Shown here one piece after another: positions 13,855 through 25,716 of a DNA stretch of 64,000 bases; position 1 is the first letter of the stretch; each line of letters starts with the position of its first letter. The DNA is from Heterostelium album PN500. Lineage: Eukaryota > Evosea > Eumycetozoa > Acytosteliales > Acytosteliaceae. The DNA lies in NCBI RefSeq assembly GCF_000004825.1, contig NW_008805070.1, positions 1,860,001 through 1,924,000 on the forward strand, in the 5' to 3' direction. The notes beneath the pieces were generated by a model. The model saw nothing but the letters and a program-made list of their open reading frames with translations. It was not told where the DNA came from and made no database searches. Position numbers and translations under genes: made by a program.

Positions 13855-15967
13855 ATGAACAGAAATATCATTTCATTGGTTGTTCTGACAGTTACTTTGG
13901 TGGCTGTCTGTAGTGCAGCGGCTACCACTCATGCCAATTGGCTCAATGAGGAGGTCACCCGTAGCATCGACCTCACCTCACAGCTTGCCAAGCAGACCGT
14001 CGACATCAAAGCCAAAAATACAGCATCAACTGCTGCCTCCTCATATACATTTGCTCTCCATTCATCAACTGAGCATGCAAGTCTTCAAGCATTCATAGAT
14101 GGTGACAGCCAACAACTTGAAATCATCAAATCTTCCGCCAAAACACACAACCAACAAACGTAAGTTTAGTTTATCAATCACAATCATTCAATCATTCAAC
14201 ATTCTGTCATCCAAGATTCATTGGATTTATCTTTATCTTTTTCTAGAAAAAAACAAACAAAACAAATAGATATGTTTAGATATTTATATCTATATTTCAG
14301 ATATATTTACCAAATTCATATGAAAACATTTCATTTTGACTCACTTTCCACATATTCACACTCAATTGATATATATAAATAAAAATATACACACACACTT
14401 CACAAAAATATACATATTTAGAAAATAACTAATTTTTTTTAATAACCAACATTTTTTTTTTAGATATAATTTATATGATGTTCAATTAAGAAAAACAGTT
14501 GGAGCTGGATCAGTTTTTGTCATTGAAACTCAAGATTGTTGGTATGGGACAACAACACCCATATCCAACACATGTCGGTCAGATTTCGAATCAATTGGTG
14601 ACTTTCAAGGAGAACACCTATTTCAGTTCACCATACGATACAGTCAGCCAAAAGACAACATTGAAGTTGGCCAGCTCCAAGATTGAGAATCACTCGACTC
14701 TCACACCATCGATCGTCAAGGGCAGCAGCATCGTCTACGGTCCATACAAGGACATCGCTCCACTCAGCTACCACCAGTTGTCCGTGCACTTTGAGAACAA
14801 CTCACCGTTCGTCATGTTGAACTCGCTCACCAAGGAGTACGAGGTATCGCACTGGGGTAACGTCGCCGTCGAAACCAACTACGCCGTCGAGCATCGTGGT
14901 GCCGCTCTCAAGGGATCGTTCTCACGTTTCGACTACCAACGTCAGCAACACGCATCACCCGCTCACGTCGCCGAGATTGTCGAGCGTGTTCCACTTGGTG
15001 CCGCCGATTTCTACTACCGTGACTACATCGGAAACATCTCGACCTCGCAGTACTTCCACCATGCCGACCGTCTCGACTTTAAGATCACTCCACGTTTCCC
15101 ATTGTTTGGTGGTTGGAAGAACGAGTTCTACACCGGTTACAATTTGCCATCGTCGAGCGTCTTGTTTGTCGACGACAAGTCCGGTCGTTACGTTTTGAAC
15201 GCCACCTTTGGTGTTGGTATCGCCGATATCTACGCTGTTCACCACCAGCTCATCGTTGTGCTCCCCGAGGGTGCATCGGACATCCAAGTCTCCGCACCAT
15301 TCCAATTCACACGTGAAGATTCCTTGCGTAAGACATTCCTCGACACTGTCGGACGTCCAGTAATCGTTTTGCGTCGTGACTGGACATCGATCGAACAAAC
15401 TCAGACCCTTCAAATCTCCTACTCGATGGCTGCATTCTCGATTCTCCACGAGCCACTCTTGGCAATCGGCGCCGTCTTCACCCTCTGCGTTATGTTCATG
15501 GTTGGTTCGCGTCTCGACTTCTCGTTGATCCGTAAGGGACCAAAGATCGCACGTGCTCCAGAGGTTGACAAACTCGCCCAACAATTCTTCGCTCTCTTTG
15601 AGTCGCGTCTCCAGTACCACATCGAGATCGAGCAGGCCCTCCAGGATCTCTCGCGTTCCGGATCGAGCACCGCCTACCAAACCTCGAAGCAGGCCATCGA
15701 ATCGAGATACAAGGATGCCGCCGCTATCAACAAGCTCATCCAATCGATCTCCACCATCGATCCAGTGTTCTCTGCTCGTCTCAAGGACTTGAGTGATCAA
15801 GACACCCAAATCACCCAAATCCAAAGTCAAATCGCCGATCTCGAGAAACAAAAGTCATCAAAGTCAATCACCCCCCAAAATACGAAGATATCAGATCGAA
15901 ATACATGACCACCTACAGAAAGTCATACGATGATGCTACCTACAGTTTAGATCAAATCTTTAATTAA
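13855..15967 (+). CDS. OST1: Ribophorin I (OST1), oligosaccharyltransferase subunit, with two frame breaks
   Basis: Exon 1 (13855-14159) encodes a signal peptide (MNRNIISLVVLTVTLVAVCSA) and the N-terminal lumenal part; a 304-base intron ends at TTTTTAG and exon 2 starts at 14464. Landmarks of ribophorin I follow: HPYPTHVGQI, NTYFSSPYDTVSQKTTLKLAS, EVSHWGNVAVE, SFSRFDYQRQ, RFPLFGGW, GRPVIVLRRDW, then one membrane span (LLAIGAVFTLCVMFMVGSRL) and a cytosolic coiled-coil tail. OST1 is a core subunit of the ER complex that transfers glycan to Asn. Exon 2 starts in the frame giving VGAGSVFVIETQ, but everything after about 14534 is in another frame. At 15871-15880 (C6A4) the frame must change back to give YEDIRSKYMTTYRKSYDDA and TAA at 15965-15967. 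Both shifted parts fit ribophorin I, and the total (about 602 residues) fits the family, so assembly indels are likelier than decay. Confidence 0.88.
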
Positions 15968-16434
15968 AAAAAAAAAAAAAGTTTTCAAAAAAAAAAAAAG
16001 AAATATAAAAACTTTTTAAAAAAATTTAATAGAGAAAGTTAAAAACAATAAAAATAAATAAATAAATACTATATTAATATATATGCAATAAATTAAAATC
16101 ACTAATTTCTTTTTAAAATGGCACTTTATAACTTGGACTTCACTACCACCCTCTTTTTTAATTATTTTTCTTAAATTAATATTTTTATTTGAGTTGTTTT
16201 TCATTTTACCCTCATTAACTTGCTTCTCAAGTTCGAACCCATTTGCCAGGAAATTTTTTCAATTTTTTAGCTCCAAGGGTAATTACGCTGGCTGTCACAA
16301 TTTGATGTTGTGAAGTGTAAAAATTCAAAGTAATTTTCAAAAAATCTTTGTTTGATAATTAATTCCGATGATTTATTCCAATGTAAAATTTATAAAAAAA
16401 AAAACAAACATTATTTTTCTTAATTTATTAAAGA
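15968..16434. other. Spacer with a weak coding-like trace on the minus strand
   Basis: A/T-rich. On the minus strand about 16110-16258 reads FLANGFELEKQVNEGKMKNN and onward to EVQVIKCHFKKK, which is less simple than its surroundings, but it has no start, no good splice boundary and no family I know. I treat it as an unassigned scrap. Confidence 0.25.
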
Positions 16435-17531
16435 ATGGTTTATTCTATTTCATTAGTCATATTATTTTTATTGTCGATGAGAATTGGTTCGATAGTTGCT
16501 CAACCAACAATACTTTCATGTACAGATATCAACTTTACATCGATTAGTTTAATCAACGGAACAATACTTCAAAATTATAATATCGACATACAAGATTATA
16601 TATTTGATTTGTTAAAATGTTCTGGAAATGATTATTATATCATGAAGACTCAAAGTGCTGCACCACATCCTGGTCATTACAATATTTCAATTCTCAATTC
16701 TGAAGTAAGTACTGATTATATTACTCTCTCTTATTAATCTAAAAGATGAATTCTAATAAATCATCATGATTATAGACAGGTACTCTAACAACCAAAGCAA
16801 GTTTCTATTTACCTGAGAATCCATTGATTGTTCGCCAATACAATAGTATTGACCTTCAAAATGGATTGGCATTTGCAACATATTGTCCTTTAAATGTTTC
16901 ATATCTATTAATTTTTGATTTGAATACTGAAACTATGTAAGTTTTAAATTCAATTTAATATTCTACTTATTATTATTAATCAACATCTATATATTTAATA
17001 CAAAATTATATTCCAACATAAATCAGTGAAACAATAATATCAGAAAACATTTGTGAATTGTATGCTTATGGAGGATATGATCCAGTGAATCAATTATATT
17101 ATCTATATGGTTATCGAGCTCAAAAACTTCAAGCTTTATCATTTGGAGTATATTCAATGATCACCAAAAGTTTCACATATTATAAGATTCCATATGTGTT
17201 GCACTTTTTATCATATGTTCAATCAATATATGTTTATCAATCAACTGTTTATGTTGGTGTTGTTCAAAATACATATTATCAACTGATCAAAGTTGATTTT
17301 AATACAAAGAAAGCACACAATGTTTTTAAAGAGAATTTTGTTGATGACGAAGGATTTGTTGGATTTGTATTAGATGATAATGGATATTTTGTGATTGTTG
17401 CACCTTATGCAAACAATTATACGATATACACAATCGATCTTCAAACAGAACAATTCACCAACCACACAATTCCAAACCTTGTAACAAAATTCCCAGAGAA
17501 TTTCTTGGAAAATATGTTTTGTGCTCAATAA
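16435..17531 (+). CDS. Secreted protein of unknown function (beta-propeller-like), intact copy of a tandem pair
   Basis: Three exons (16435-16704, 16776-16936, 17027-17531) give 311 residues. The start encodes a signal peptide (MVYSISLVILFLLSMRIGSIVA) ending just before QPTILSC. The mature part has several N-glycosylation sequons and repeating aromatic-rich strands (YAYGGYDPVNQLYYLYGY, YVQSIYVYQSTVYVGV, DDNGYFVIVAPYANNYTIYT) spaced about 40-50 residues apart, which suggests small propeller-like blades. I recognise no named family. A decayed duplicate lies about 1.2 kb downstream (18710-19442), so this is a lineage-specific family undergoing local duplication. Confidence 0.8.
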
Positions 17532-18709
17532 TCAACAATATTGATATAAAATAAAAAATTATTATAATTTGGTATAAATATTACTATTTAAATTATTATA
17601 TATGTGTTATTTCATTTTATAGGTTTGGGTTTTTTTTTGGACAGTTTTTTTTGTATTCTCTTATTATACATATATACAAATCAGTTAAAAATACCAATAG
17701 TGACAAACAAGATTACAATATCTCTAAAGATTCTAAGTCAACTTGGAGTCTCTAACAAATTAATTGAATTCCCAAAAATAAATAGGCTGGACCTCTACTT
17801 CTTAAGTTGTATTTGGTGTTGCGGAAACAAAATAATTAGAAACCAGATGATTTAATTACCCTTTATCGATTTTTTTAAAAACAAAAAATTCAAAGATCTT
17901 TATCGATAAGATTATAATTCTTGAGCGTAATAAGGAAAGAACAAATTAAATATATTATTGATGGAATCATATTGATTGATGATTTATGGTTATTTATTTA
18001 TCATGATGGTTCTTCTGAGGCATTGTTTGTTTCTGTGTTGGGGCTGTTGGTATTGTAGTTTCTGAAGTATCAACCAACTGTAATGCTACCGTTGTGTTTG
18101 GTGCTCTGAACCGAGTTGGTACAACCTACTGTTATGCATCTCGGTCTTTGTCTTTTTCGACTTTGGTTTGAATTCCGGTGGAAGGACTATCGTATTTGTA
18201 TTATTTGGTACAATTTAAAACTAGTTGATGTGTTACAGACACACTTCATTTGTTGCATTATTTGTTGTTGTTATTGTTGGTACCGGATTCATCAACCACG
18301 GTGGTCAGACCCGGACCTTCACTAAGAAGATCATCAATACTACACTTATATATGTGAACAATTCGTATCGATTCGGCAAGATGAGAATACAAAAAATTAA
18401 TTCTCAAACGTGATGTCACCACAGTCTACCTGTTCATGCTTTAACCATATATAATTATAATTATAGAGTATAACACTGCAGTTATAACTATTACTTACAT
18501 TCGGTGGTAAGAATTAATAAGTTAAAATATCTAGACTGTCACCGAAGAATCTTATTCAACCATGACCCAATATTTGTAATATAGGAGTCATTCGATAACA
18601 ATTGATTGAATCTATTTTCTACATCGAAAAGAATTGTTAACTTCAGTTGACTCCAAAATATCTTTTTTGATAGAAAAAAAAAAATCAATCACAATGTAAT
18701 TTATTAAAA
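17532..18709. other. Spacer between tandem copies, containing a coding relic
   Basis: The flanks are A/T-rich. The part from about 18016 to 18412 is of more balanced composition and is listed separately. A short trace around 17690-17850 (SLKILSQLGVSNKLIEFPKI) is also less simple than usual, but it cannot be assigned. Confidence 0.4.
18016..18412 (+). pseudogene. Unassigned coding relic between the tandem secreted-protein copies
   Basis: Plus-strand text in three frames in turn reads like one decayed extracellular protein: VSTNCNATVVFGALNRVGTT, then NSGGRTIVFVLFGTI, then GTGFINHGGQTRTFTKKIIN. Base composition is much less A/T-biased than the flanks. There is no start or plausible splice chain, and the family is not recognised. 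The reading as a host gene relic is inference. Confidence 0.35.
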
Positions 18710-19442
18710 ATGACTTATTCTATTTCATTTATTATTTTATTTTTATTGTTGGTGAGAATAGATTCGACAGTTGCTCAACCGACTATACTTTCATGTACAG
18801 ATATCATTTCAATATTTCAATTCTCAAATCTGAAGTAAGTAGTTATTACCCACCTATCTTAAAAAAGAATTCCTATCAAACTATTATTCAAAATAATGAA
18901 TTCAAATCTATCTTCATGATTATAGACCGGTACACTCACAACCAAAGCAAGTTTCTATTTACCTGAGAATCCATTAATTAATTGCCAATACAATAGTATT
19001 GATCTTCAAAATGGATTGGCATTTGCAACATATTGTCCTTTAAATGTTTCATATCTATTAATTTTTGATTTGAATACTGAAACTATGTAAGTTTAAAATA
19101 GTAAACAAGCAAACTAACAATCAAAAATCAAATCATTTTTACTTATTAATACAAAACTATATTCCAACATAAATCAGTGAAACAATAATATCAGAAAACA
19201 TTTGTGAATTGTATGCTTACGGAGGATATGATCCAGTGAATCAATTAAATTATCTATAAGGTTATCGAGCTCAAAAACTTAATGATTTACCATTTGGAGT
19301 ATATTCAATGATCACCAAAAGTTTCACATATTATAAGATTCTATATGAATTGCTCTAAATGTCAAATGTTCAATCAATATTTTTTTATTAATCAACTGTT
19401 TATGTTGATGTAGTTCAAAATACTTATCAAAGTTGATTTTAA
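18710..19442 (+). pseudogene. Decayed tandem duplicate of the 16.4-kb secreted-protein gene
   Basis: The sequence is closely similar to 16435-17440, including intron positions. ATG at 18710 opens a matching signal peptide (MTYSISFIILFLLLVRIDS). About 145 bases of the first exon are missing: GATATC joins directly to the end of the exon, so the junction leaves a frame stopping at the old splice site. Exon 2 is nearly identical (TGTLTTKASFYLPENP). In exon 3 the frame is closed by in-frame stops (for example after DPVNQLNYL) and similarity ends near 19442. It is a recent but non-functional duplicate, because silent and intron positions are still alike. Confidence 0.85.
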
Positions 19443-19689
19443 TACAATATTTTCAAAAACATTTCTTTTTAGCAAGCAAATTCATCAACAAAACCATCTT
19501 CCAATTGGCAGCGAAATTCTTTTTTTTTCTTGGAAAAATTTTAAGATTTTTTCCACTAAATTTTAAATTTTTGAGAGGGGTGCTGAATAAAACATACCAA
19601 TTTTTTGTATGCTTCATTATTAAGTTAACATACAAACTAATATATATTTATAAATTAATTAGAAAGATCAATTGAAGATTTAAAGAAAA

Positions 19690-20742
19690 ATGCAAAGACA
19701 AAGAGTTAGAGAAGAACAAGAAGAAACAGAAGAACATATTGAAGTTCAAGACGAGGAAGCTGAAGAGGAAGATGAAGAACAAGGTGCCATTCCGTTATCA
19801 AAGTTAGAGGGTAACGGTATTACAGCGGCCGATCTCAAGAAGTTGGCAGAAGCAGGTTTACATACAGTACAATCGATTGCCTATTCCACAAAGAAGACGC
19901 TCTGTGCCATCAAGAATATATCGGAACCGAAAGCAGAGAAACTCTTGGCAGAAGCAGCCAAGCTCGTACCGATGGGTTTCGTCAGTGCAACCGATTTCAA
20001 TACACAGCGTAAACAGATCGTTCAAATTAGAACCGGTTCGAAAGAGTTGGATAGCTTGTTGGAGGGTGGTTTCGAGACCGGTTCGATTACAGAGATCTTT
20101 GGAGAGTTCCGTACGGGAAAGACACAGATTTGTCATACATTGTGTGTTACATGCCAGTTGACGTTGGCACAGGGTGGAGGTGAAGGACGTGCACTCTACA
20201 TCGATACCGAGGGAACGTTCCGTCCAGAGAGATTGCTCGCTATCGCCGAGCGTTACAACTTGAACGGTGAGCACGTCCTAGACAACGTCGCTTATGCACG
20301 TGCCTACAACTCTGATCATCAGATGCAGCTACTTGTTCAGGCATCGGCAATGATGTCGGAATCGCGTTACATCTTGTTGATCGTAGACAGTGCAACATCA
20401 TTGTACCGTACAGACTACAGCGGTAGAGGTGAGTTGTCCGATCGTCAGCGTCATCTGGCGCGATTCCTTCGTGCCCTACAGAGATTGGCCGACGAGTTTG
20501 GTGTAGCCGTTGTCATCACCAATCAAGTGGTGGCACAGGTCGACGGTGGTGCAATGTTCAATCCCAACCCAAACAAACCGATCGGTGGTCACATCATGGC
20601 TCACGCATCAACCACACGTCTCTCACTCAGAAAAGGTAAAGGAGAGAACAGAATTTGTAAGATCTACGATTCACCTTGTTTACCAGAAGATGAAAAACAA
20701 TTTGCAATCTACTCTGATGGTATTGGTGATATCAAAGAATAA
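19690..20742 (+). CDS. rad51: RAD51 recombinase
   Basis: One exon, 350 residues. After an acidic, Glu-rich N-terminus (residues about 8-32) comes the helix-hairpin-helix DNA-binding domain ([20 protein letters not shown]) and then the RecA-type core: Walker [10 protein letters not shown], the [15 protein letters not shown] stretch, Walker [15 protein letters not shown]1 region [16 protein letters not shown], and L2 region with [13 protein letters not shown]. It forms helical filaments on single-stranded DNA for strand exchange in repair and meiosis. Length and motifs are those of eukaryotic RAD51, not DMC1 (the [19 protein letters not shown] linker and TLCVTCQLT helix fit RAD51). The start [10 protein letters not shown] follows an A-rich leader. 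Confidence 0.96.
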   Translation: MQRQRVREEQEETEEHIEVQDEEAEEEDEEQGAIPLSKLEGNGITAADLKKLAEAGLHTVQSIAYSTKKTLCAIKNISEPKAEKLLAEAAKLVPMGFVSATDFNTQRKQIVQIRTGSKELDSLLEGGFETGSITEIFGEFRTGKTQICHTLCVTCQLTLAQGGGEGRALYIDTEGTFRPERLLAIAERYNLNGEHVLDNVAYARAYNSDHQMQLLVQASAMMSESRYILLIVDSATSLYRTDYSGRGELSDRQRHLARFLRALQRLADEFGVAVVITNQVVAQVDGGAMFNPNPNKPIGGHIMAHASTTRLSLRKGKGENRICKIYDSPCLPEDEKQFAIYSDGIGDIKE

Positions 20743-21561
20743 ACAAAGAATAATATTTATATTTTAAAACAAAACAATCAAATCAAATCAAAATCAAACC
20801 AAATAAACATATCTTTTTTGTACATATAAATAAATTTAATATTACTATTTTAAATATTTACAATCTATTGGTAACTTTGTTTTTAAAAGTTTATTTTAAT
20901 TTATGATTGTGGTTATGCAAAGAAAATAAATAAAAAAATGGTGGTATGTTTTATTTATTACTTTCTTGGTGGTGATGAATGGATTGAAAATGAGAAGTGA
21001 GAGGTGTGTGTTTATTTATTGTTTTATTTTGTGGTGTGGGATGGTGGTGGTGGTCAGTATTTACAATAGTATACAATTACCTTCTTTCAATTCTAGACTA
21101 TCAGTAATTATATTATATTACTGTGTTAATAGATGAATTGAATTGAATTTGATAGTTAGCTAGTGGTTTAAATTAAATGTAGAAAGTGATGTTGTTCTTT
21201 TTTTTTTGTAGTTAATTTATTCTGTTGTTGTCAAGAATAAATAAATATATAATTAAACAAAAATAATTGTATTTATTTATTTGTGATTTAATTAATTGTT
21301 TGTTTAATTTATTTTTCTAATTAATTTTCTTTTTTTTCTTTATATATATATAATTAAAATCGTATAACTTATCCTTTCAAATAATTTTTTTTACTATTAT
21401 TAATATAATATATAAAATATTGTTTTATATTATTTTTTAATATATATAGATAGATAGATTGATATATAGATAAAGTTTTAATATATATAGATATATAAAT
21501 TTGATCAATTTTATTATTTTTAGTTCAAATTCGATTCTTTTTCATTGAAAGAAAGAAAATA
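20743..21561. other. Spacer downstream of RAD51 and promoter of the VPS10 gene
   Basis: No coding region is visible. It includes a GT-rich patch (about 20935-21060) and A/T runs with ATAGATAGATTGATATATAGA-type low-complexity repeats near 21440-21500 before the next start. Confidence 0.6.
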
Positions 21562-24360
21562 ATGATAAATAGATCATTCACAATATTAGTACTTTTTAAA
21601 GTGCTTTTATTTTCAATTTATATAAATGCTGCAGATCCAGTACCATCACAAACCTCAGTAAGTACAAAAGAAACAAAACAATACTAAAAAAATAAAAGGA
21701 TAATGGATATATTATCAATCATTACTGCAAACAAAAGAAAATAATATTAATTTTTATTTTTATTTTTCTTAACTTACTGATTCTATTTTCTAAGACCAAC
21801 ATAAATTGGAATCCTGATTTTGGTGTAGTTTACTTAACTTCTGAAGTATGTATAATTGAAATAAAAAAAAACAAATAGAATCAAAATTATTAACTATTAA
21901 AAGATTGCTTTGATAGTGGATCAAGATAAAGCAGCCTGGAGAACAACCGATAGTGGAAAAAATTGGAATAAAATAAATGTTGCAAATGATGATATTGTTT
22001 CTCATGATGAAATAATAATTGATACAGATCGTAAAAATGTAAATAATAACAATAACAATAACAATATATATGTGTAATATTAATAGCTATCGTTAATATT
22101 TAGATATTGTTACAATCGAATGAAGGAAAAGATACAACTTTATATATTTCAAAGAATTATGGTGAGACTTTTACAACCAAAGAGCTTAGTGGCAAACGAT
22201 TCAAGTATATTCTACCGAACAAGTGGAAGTCTGGAAATCTGTTGGCTTTGTCAACTGACAAGACTGTTTGGATATCGACCGATTTCGGTTACACTTGGAA
22301 TCAGGTGTACAAGAAGGATACTGTGACCGATGTGATGTGGGATCCCATTAAGAACACCGATCCAAAGGCTACCTCTGCAATCTTTGCTATCGTCACACAA
22401 AAAGATGGCACCAAATTGGTCTACTCCAATGACAATGGTGATACTGAAACGATCTTGGTTACCGGTGCACAATCGATGACCAGCACCGACAACTTTGTAT
22501 ACATCGGTGCATACGATAAGAATCAAGGTGGTTCCAATCTCTTTGTCAGAAGCAACACAATGCCAGTCAACAATGATAAAATGGGATTCTTAATGTGTGA
22601 TTTCCCATTTGGTGATGATATACAACCAAATGTAAATATATCTAATCTTTTTTATAATGTATATATATAAAGTTAAACTAATGGTTTGTTTGTTTGTTTG
22701 TTACTTCCTAGGAATATAAAATTATAGATGATTCAACTGGTGCTATTTGGTTGGGTATTCAAATGAAGGATAACTATAGATATGGAACGGTGTATACCTC
22801 TGACTCTACTGGTAGCAAGTTCACCAAGTCAATGGATAAGGTATCGTTCAAGGGTCAATATGATTTCACACCGATCAGTGGTTTGAAGGGTGCCTACGTT
22901 GCCAACCAGATCGTGTCGGGTAACAATTTCATTACAAAGATCACCTATGACAACGGTGGAAAGTGGAAACAATTAAACTCTCCAAGTGGATCACAAAAGG
23001 GTACCTTCCTTAACTGCTATGGTATCACTACATTCCTCGACTCGCTGAAGGAGTACGGACCATTCTACTCTACCGATTCCGCCATTGGTCTGGCACTATC
23101 CACCGGTAACGTTGGTAAGCAACTGTCATTCGATACTCCAGCCTCGAAAATCGGTACATACCTAACTAGAGATTCTGGAAAGTCATGGAAGTCTGTTTAT
23201 GGAGGGTAAGTTTTAAAAAGTTAAATTCAATTCTTTGAACAACAACAATATCTTGTTATTAACACATACATTTAAATGTAGTCCAACTATTTATGAAATT
23301 GGAAATCATGGAACTATTCTGTTGATGGCAAATGCAACTGGTGATACCGATAATCTTTTATATTCCACTGATCAGGGTGTTAGCTTCAAGAGTTTCCAAA
23401 TGACTCTTGGTAAGATCGATATCAAGAATATCATAACCGATCCAGAGGGTGATTCCACCAAGTTTATCATTCTCGGTATGAATAACAACAATGTGCCGTC
23501 CGAGGGTATTGTTTTCGGTTTGGATTTCGCACCGCTCGGCTTGCCAGAGTGTACTGACAACGATCACGAGCAGTATGTCACACCTGCGATACTCGGTCAC
23601 ACCATAACCTACACCAGAGTCCGACAGGATGCCAACTGTTTCCAGAAAGATGCATTGCCAGTTCAAGACCCCCATATCCTAAACTGCACTGTGGACGACT
23701 ACGAATGTGACATCGGTTACAAAGAGGTATCACCAGACGACGCCGAAAAACTTGTCTGTGCTCTCGAGAAAGACTACACTCCACCAACCTATCCACCTTC
23801 ATTCTGTCCATCCGGTACAAAATATTTTGTAACCAAAGGGTATGTTTTGTCTAGATTCATCTAACTATGTATTTATTAATACTTATATTTATATCTATAA
23901 TTATAGATTTAGAAAGGTTGCTGGTGATTTATGTAGAGATGGTGTTGCAGATTCATATGAACCAGCCTATAAAGATTGTTCCGATGGTTCATCATCAGGA
24001 AAATCACATGGTTGGGTTGCCGCCATTCTCATTCTCCTGGGTATTGCAATGGCTTTGGTTGGTGGTGCTTACTACCTACACAAGAATCCCGATAAGAAGC
24101 TTGCATTCTACAGAAAGATTGGTATCATCAAAGAGTATAAATACAGTACTTTAGGTATCAAACCAGGCTCATTAGCAGATGATGAATTTGGAATTGAAGA
24201 TGATGACGCTCATATTTTAAATGATGACGGTATGTTGTTGAGATTAAATATAATCTAGATTGCATTGTTTATTTTAGTATTCTAACTATATTTATTTTAT
24301 TCTACTTTTAACTAATTAATTAACTATATAGATATTCAACAACTACATGATAACATATAA
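21562..24360 (+). CDS. VPS10-domain (sortilin-type) sorting receptor
   Basis: Eight exons connect in frame: 21562-21657, 21795-21845, 21904-22038, 22104-22631, 22712-23205, 23282-23839, 23907-24229 and 24332-24360, totalling 737 residues. A signal peptide (MINRSFTILVLFKVLLFSIYINA) leads into a VPS10 ten-blade propeller with the expected Asp-box turns (STDFGYTWNQVY, SNDNGDTE, TYDNGGKWKQL, TRDSGKSWKSV, STDQGVSFKSF). The Cys-rich 10CC module follows (LPECTDNDHEQYV, DANCFQKD, LNCTVDDYECDIGY). One membrane span (WVAAILILLGIAMALVGGAYYL) precedes a short acidic cytosolic tail. Such receptors carry hydrolases from Golgi to endosomes. The tail holds acidic clusters (DDEFGIEDDDAH) suitable for adaptor binding. 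The gene is single and complete; no paralogue is nearby. Confidence 0.93.
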
Positions 24361-25236
24361 ATTTTAAAATTTTAGAAAGTAGAAAAAAAAAACCTAAAAA
24401 ACAACAAAAATAGAAGATATTATTATTTCTAGATTATTTTATTTATGTTTTTACTTAATATTACTTATAAAATATCACTTTAGAGATGAAAATAAACTAG
24501 AATAGTGGAATTACACTAAATTATTAATATTTTAGCATAGATTTGTCACAATCAAATTTATCATATTAATTGATGCTATTGTAATTTACTGGGAGACTGA
24601 ACGATCAAAAAAGTGATGGTTTCATTGATCATCAACACACTTATAAAACTGTTTTCAACCATTACGAACTTGAGATTTAAACAAAGATCTGATCCAAAAC
24701 CAATTTTTTCTATTTTTTGTTTTGTTTTTTTTTGTAAAGATTTGGTTCAATGGATGATGGATTAAGAATTAAAAAGAATGATTTATTAATTAATTACAAA
24801 AAAAAATGAAAACAAAAATAACAGAGTAGTATTAATGTGAGTTCATACTCTTACTTCATATGATTAACTTTCAAAAAATAGGGTTTGGTTGGATGAAAAA
24901 AAAAAAAAAAAAAACAAGTCAACCATTCGTTCCTACAAAAATAAAATAACAATATTACAATATTATTTTTAAAGTTGCCTTTGTATTTCGATTAATAACA
25001 TTACATAGATAAATTAATGTAGCAACTGATTTATTCCACTACAATAAATAAATTTAAACAAAAAAAATAAATTGAAATCAAACTTTGGTACATTTTTATT
25101 ATTATTTTTTTTCTATTTTAAAAATTAGAATTAGAAAATTAAAATATTTATAATATTAATTGTAATAATAATAATAGAAGAGTAGAAATAGTAATAAAAT
25201 AGAATATATAGTTATTTAAATATCAGTAATAGAAAA
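24361..25236. other. A+T-rich spacer
   Basis: Nothing identifiable in about 880 bases. It contains A and T homopolymers, including an A run near 24895-24915, and the promoter of the next small gene. Confidence 0.6.
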
Positions 25237-25530
25237 ATGAGGTATACAGTTATATTGACACCATCATCTGATATTAATAATGTATCGACTGTTTGTGGAG
25301 AAGCAGAGTTTTTACAACTCTCAGAGCAACCAAAGGTTGACCAATATATTTTCGAGTCTGGTTCAATGGTCAATTGGAAAGGTGATTGGTTAGATACAGA
25401 TGTAGAGGTAGCGAAAATCGAAGTCCAGGCTGAAGATGATAGAGAACGACGTCTATTTCAATATGGAAAGACTTTTGTCACCTACAACGAAGAAGAAAAT
25501 AAATTTACAATCAAATATATTTATCCTTAA
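25237..25530 (+). CDS. Small protein of unknown function (97 residues)
   Basis: An intronless frame with ordinary amino-acid composition (MRYTVILTPSSDINNV...TIKYIYP), unlike the homopolymeric frames of the spacers. There is no signal peptide, membrane span or known motif. Alternating hydrophobic residues (QYIFESGSMVNWKGDW, KTFVTYNEEENKFTIKYIY) suggest a small beta-rich, soluble protein. It ends in TAA and is followed by a normal A/T-rich 3' region. It is judged real from codon and amino-acid composition only. Confidence 0.65.
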   Translation: MRYTVILTPSSDINNVSTVCGEAEFLQLSEQPKVDQYIFESGSMVNWKGDWLDTDVEVAKIEVQAEDDRERRLFQYGKTFVTYNEEENKFTIKYIYP

Positions 25531-25716
25531 ATAGCAATGATGTTTTTTATTCTCAAATCTTAATTATCCAATTTTTATATATGATTAAACTACAAAAATA
25601 AAATAGTAAAACAAGAGTTTTTGTTTTTTTTTTATTGTTTTGGTGAATCAGAATCGCAGTTTACTTTTTTTGTTTTGTTTTTTCAAGTAATATTAATATG
25701 ATCATATCATCGTAAA

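Noticed and set aside
14955-15851. A 298-codon open frame on the minus strand across OST1
   Set aside because: It is antisense to a well-supported ribophorin I exon with strong codon structure; its composition mirrors that gene and no family resemblance is seen.
16225-16255. GTTCGAACCC, resembling a tRNA T-arm
   Set aside because: No matching T-stem, anticodon arm or acceptor stem can be drawn on either strand.
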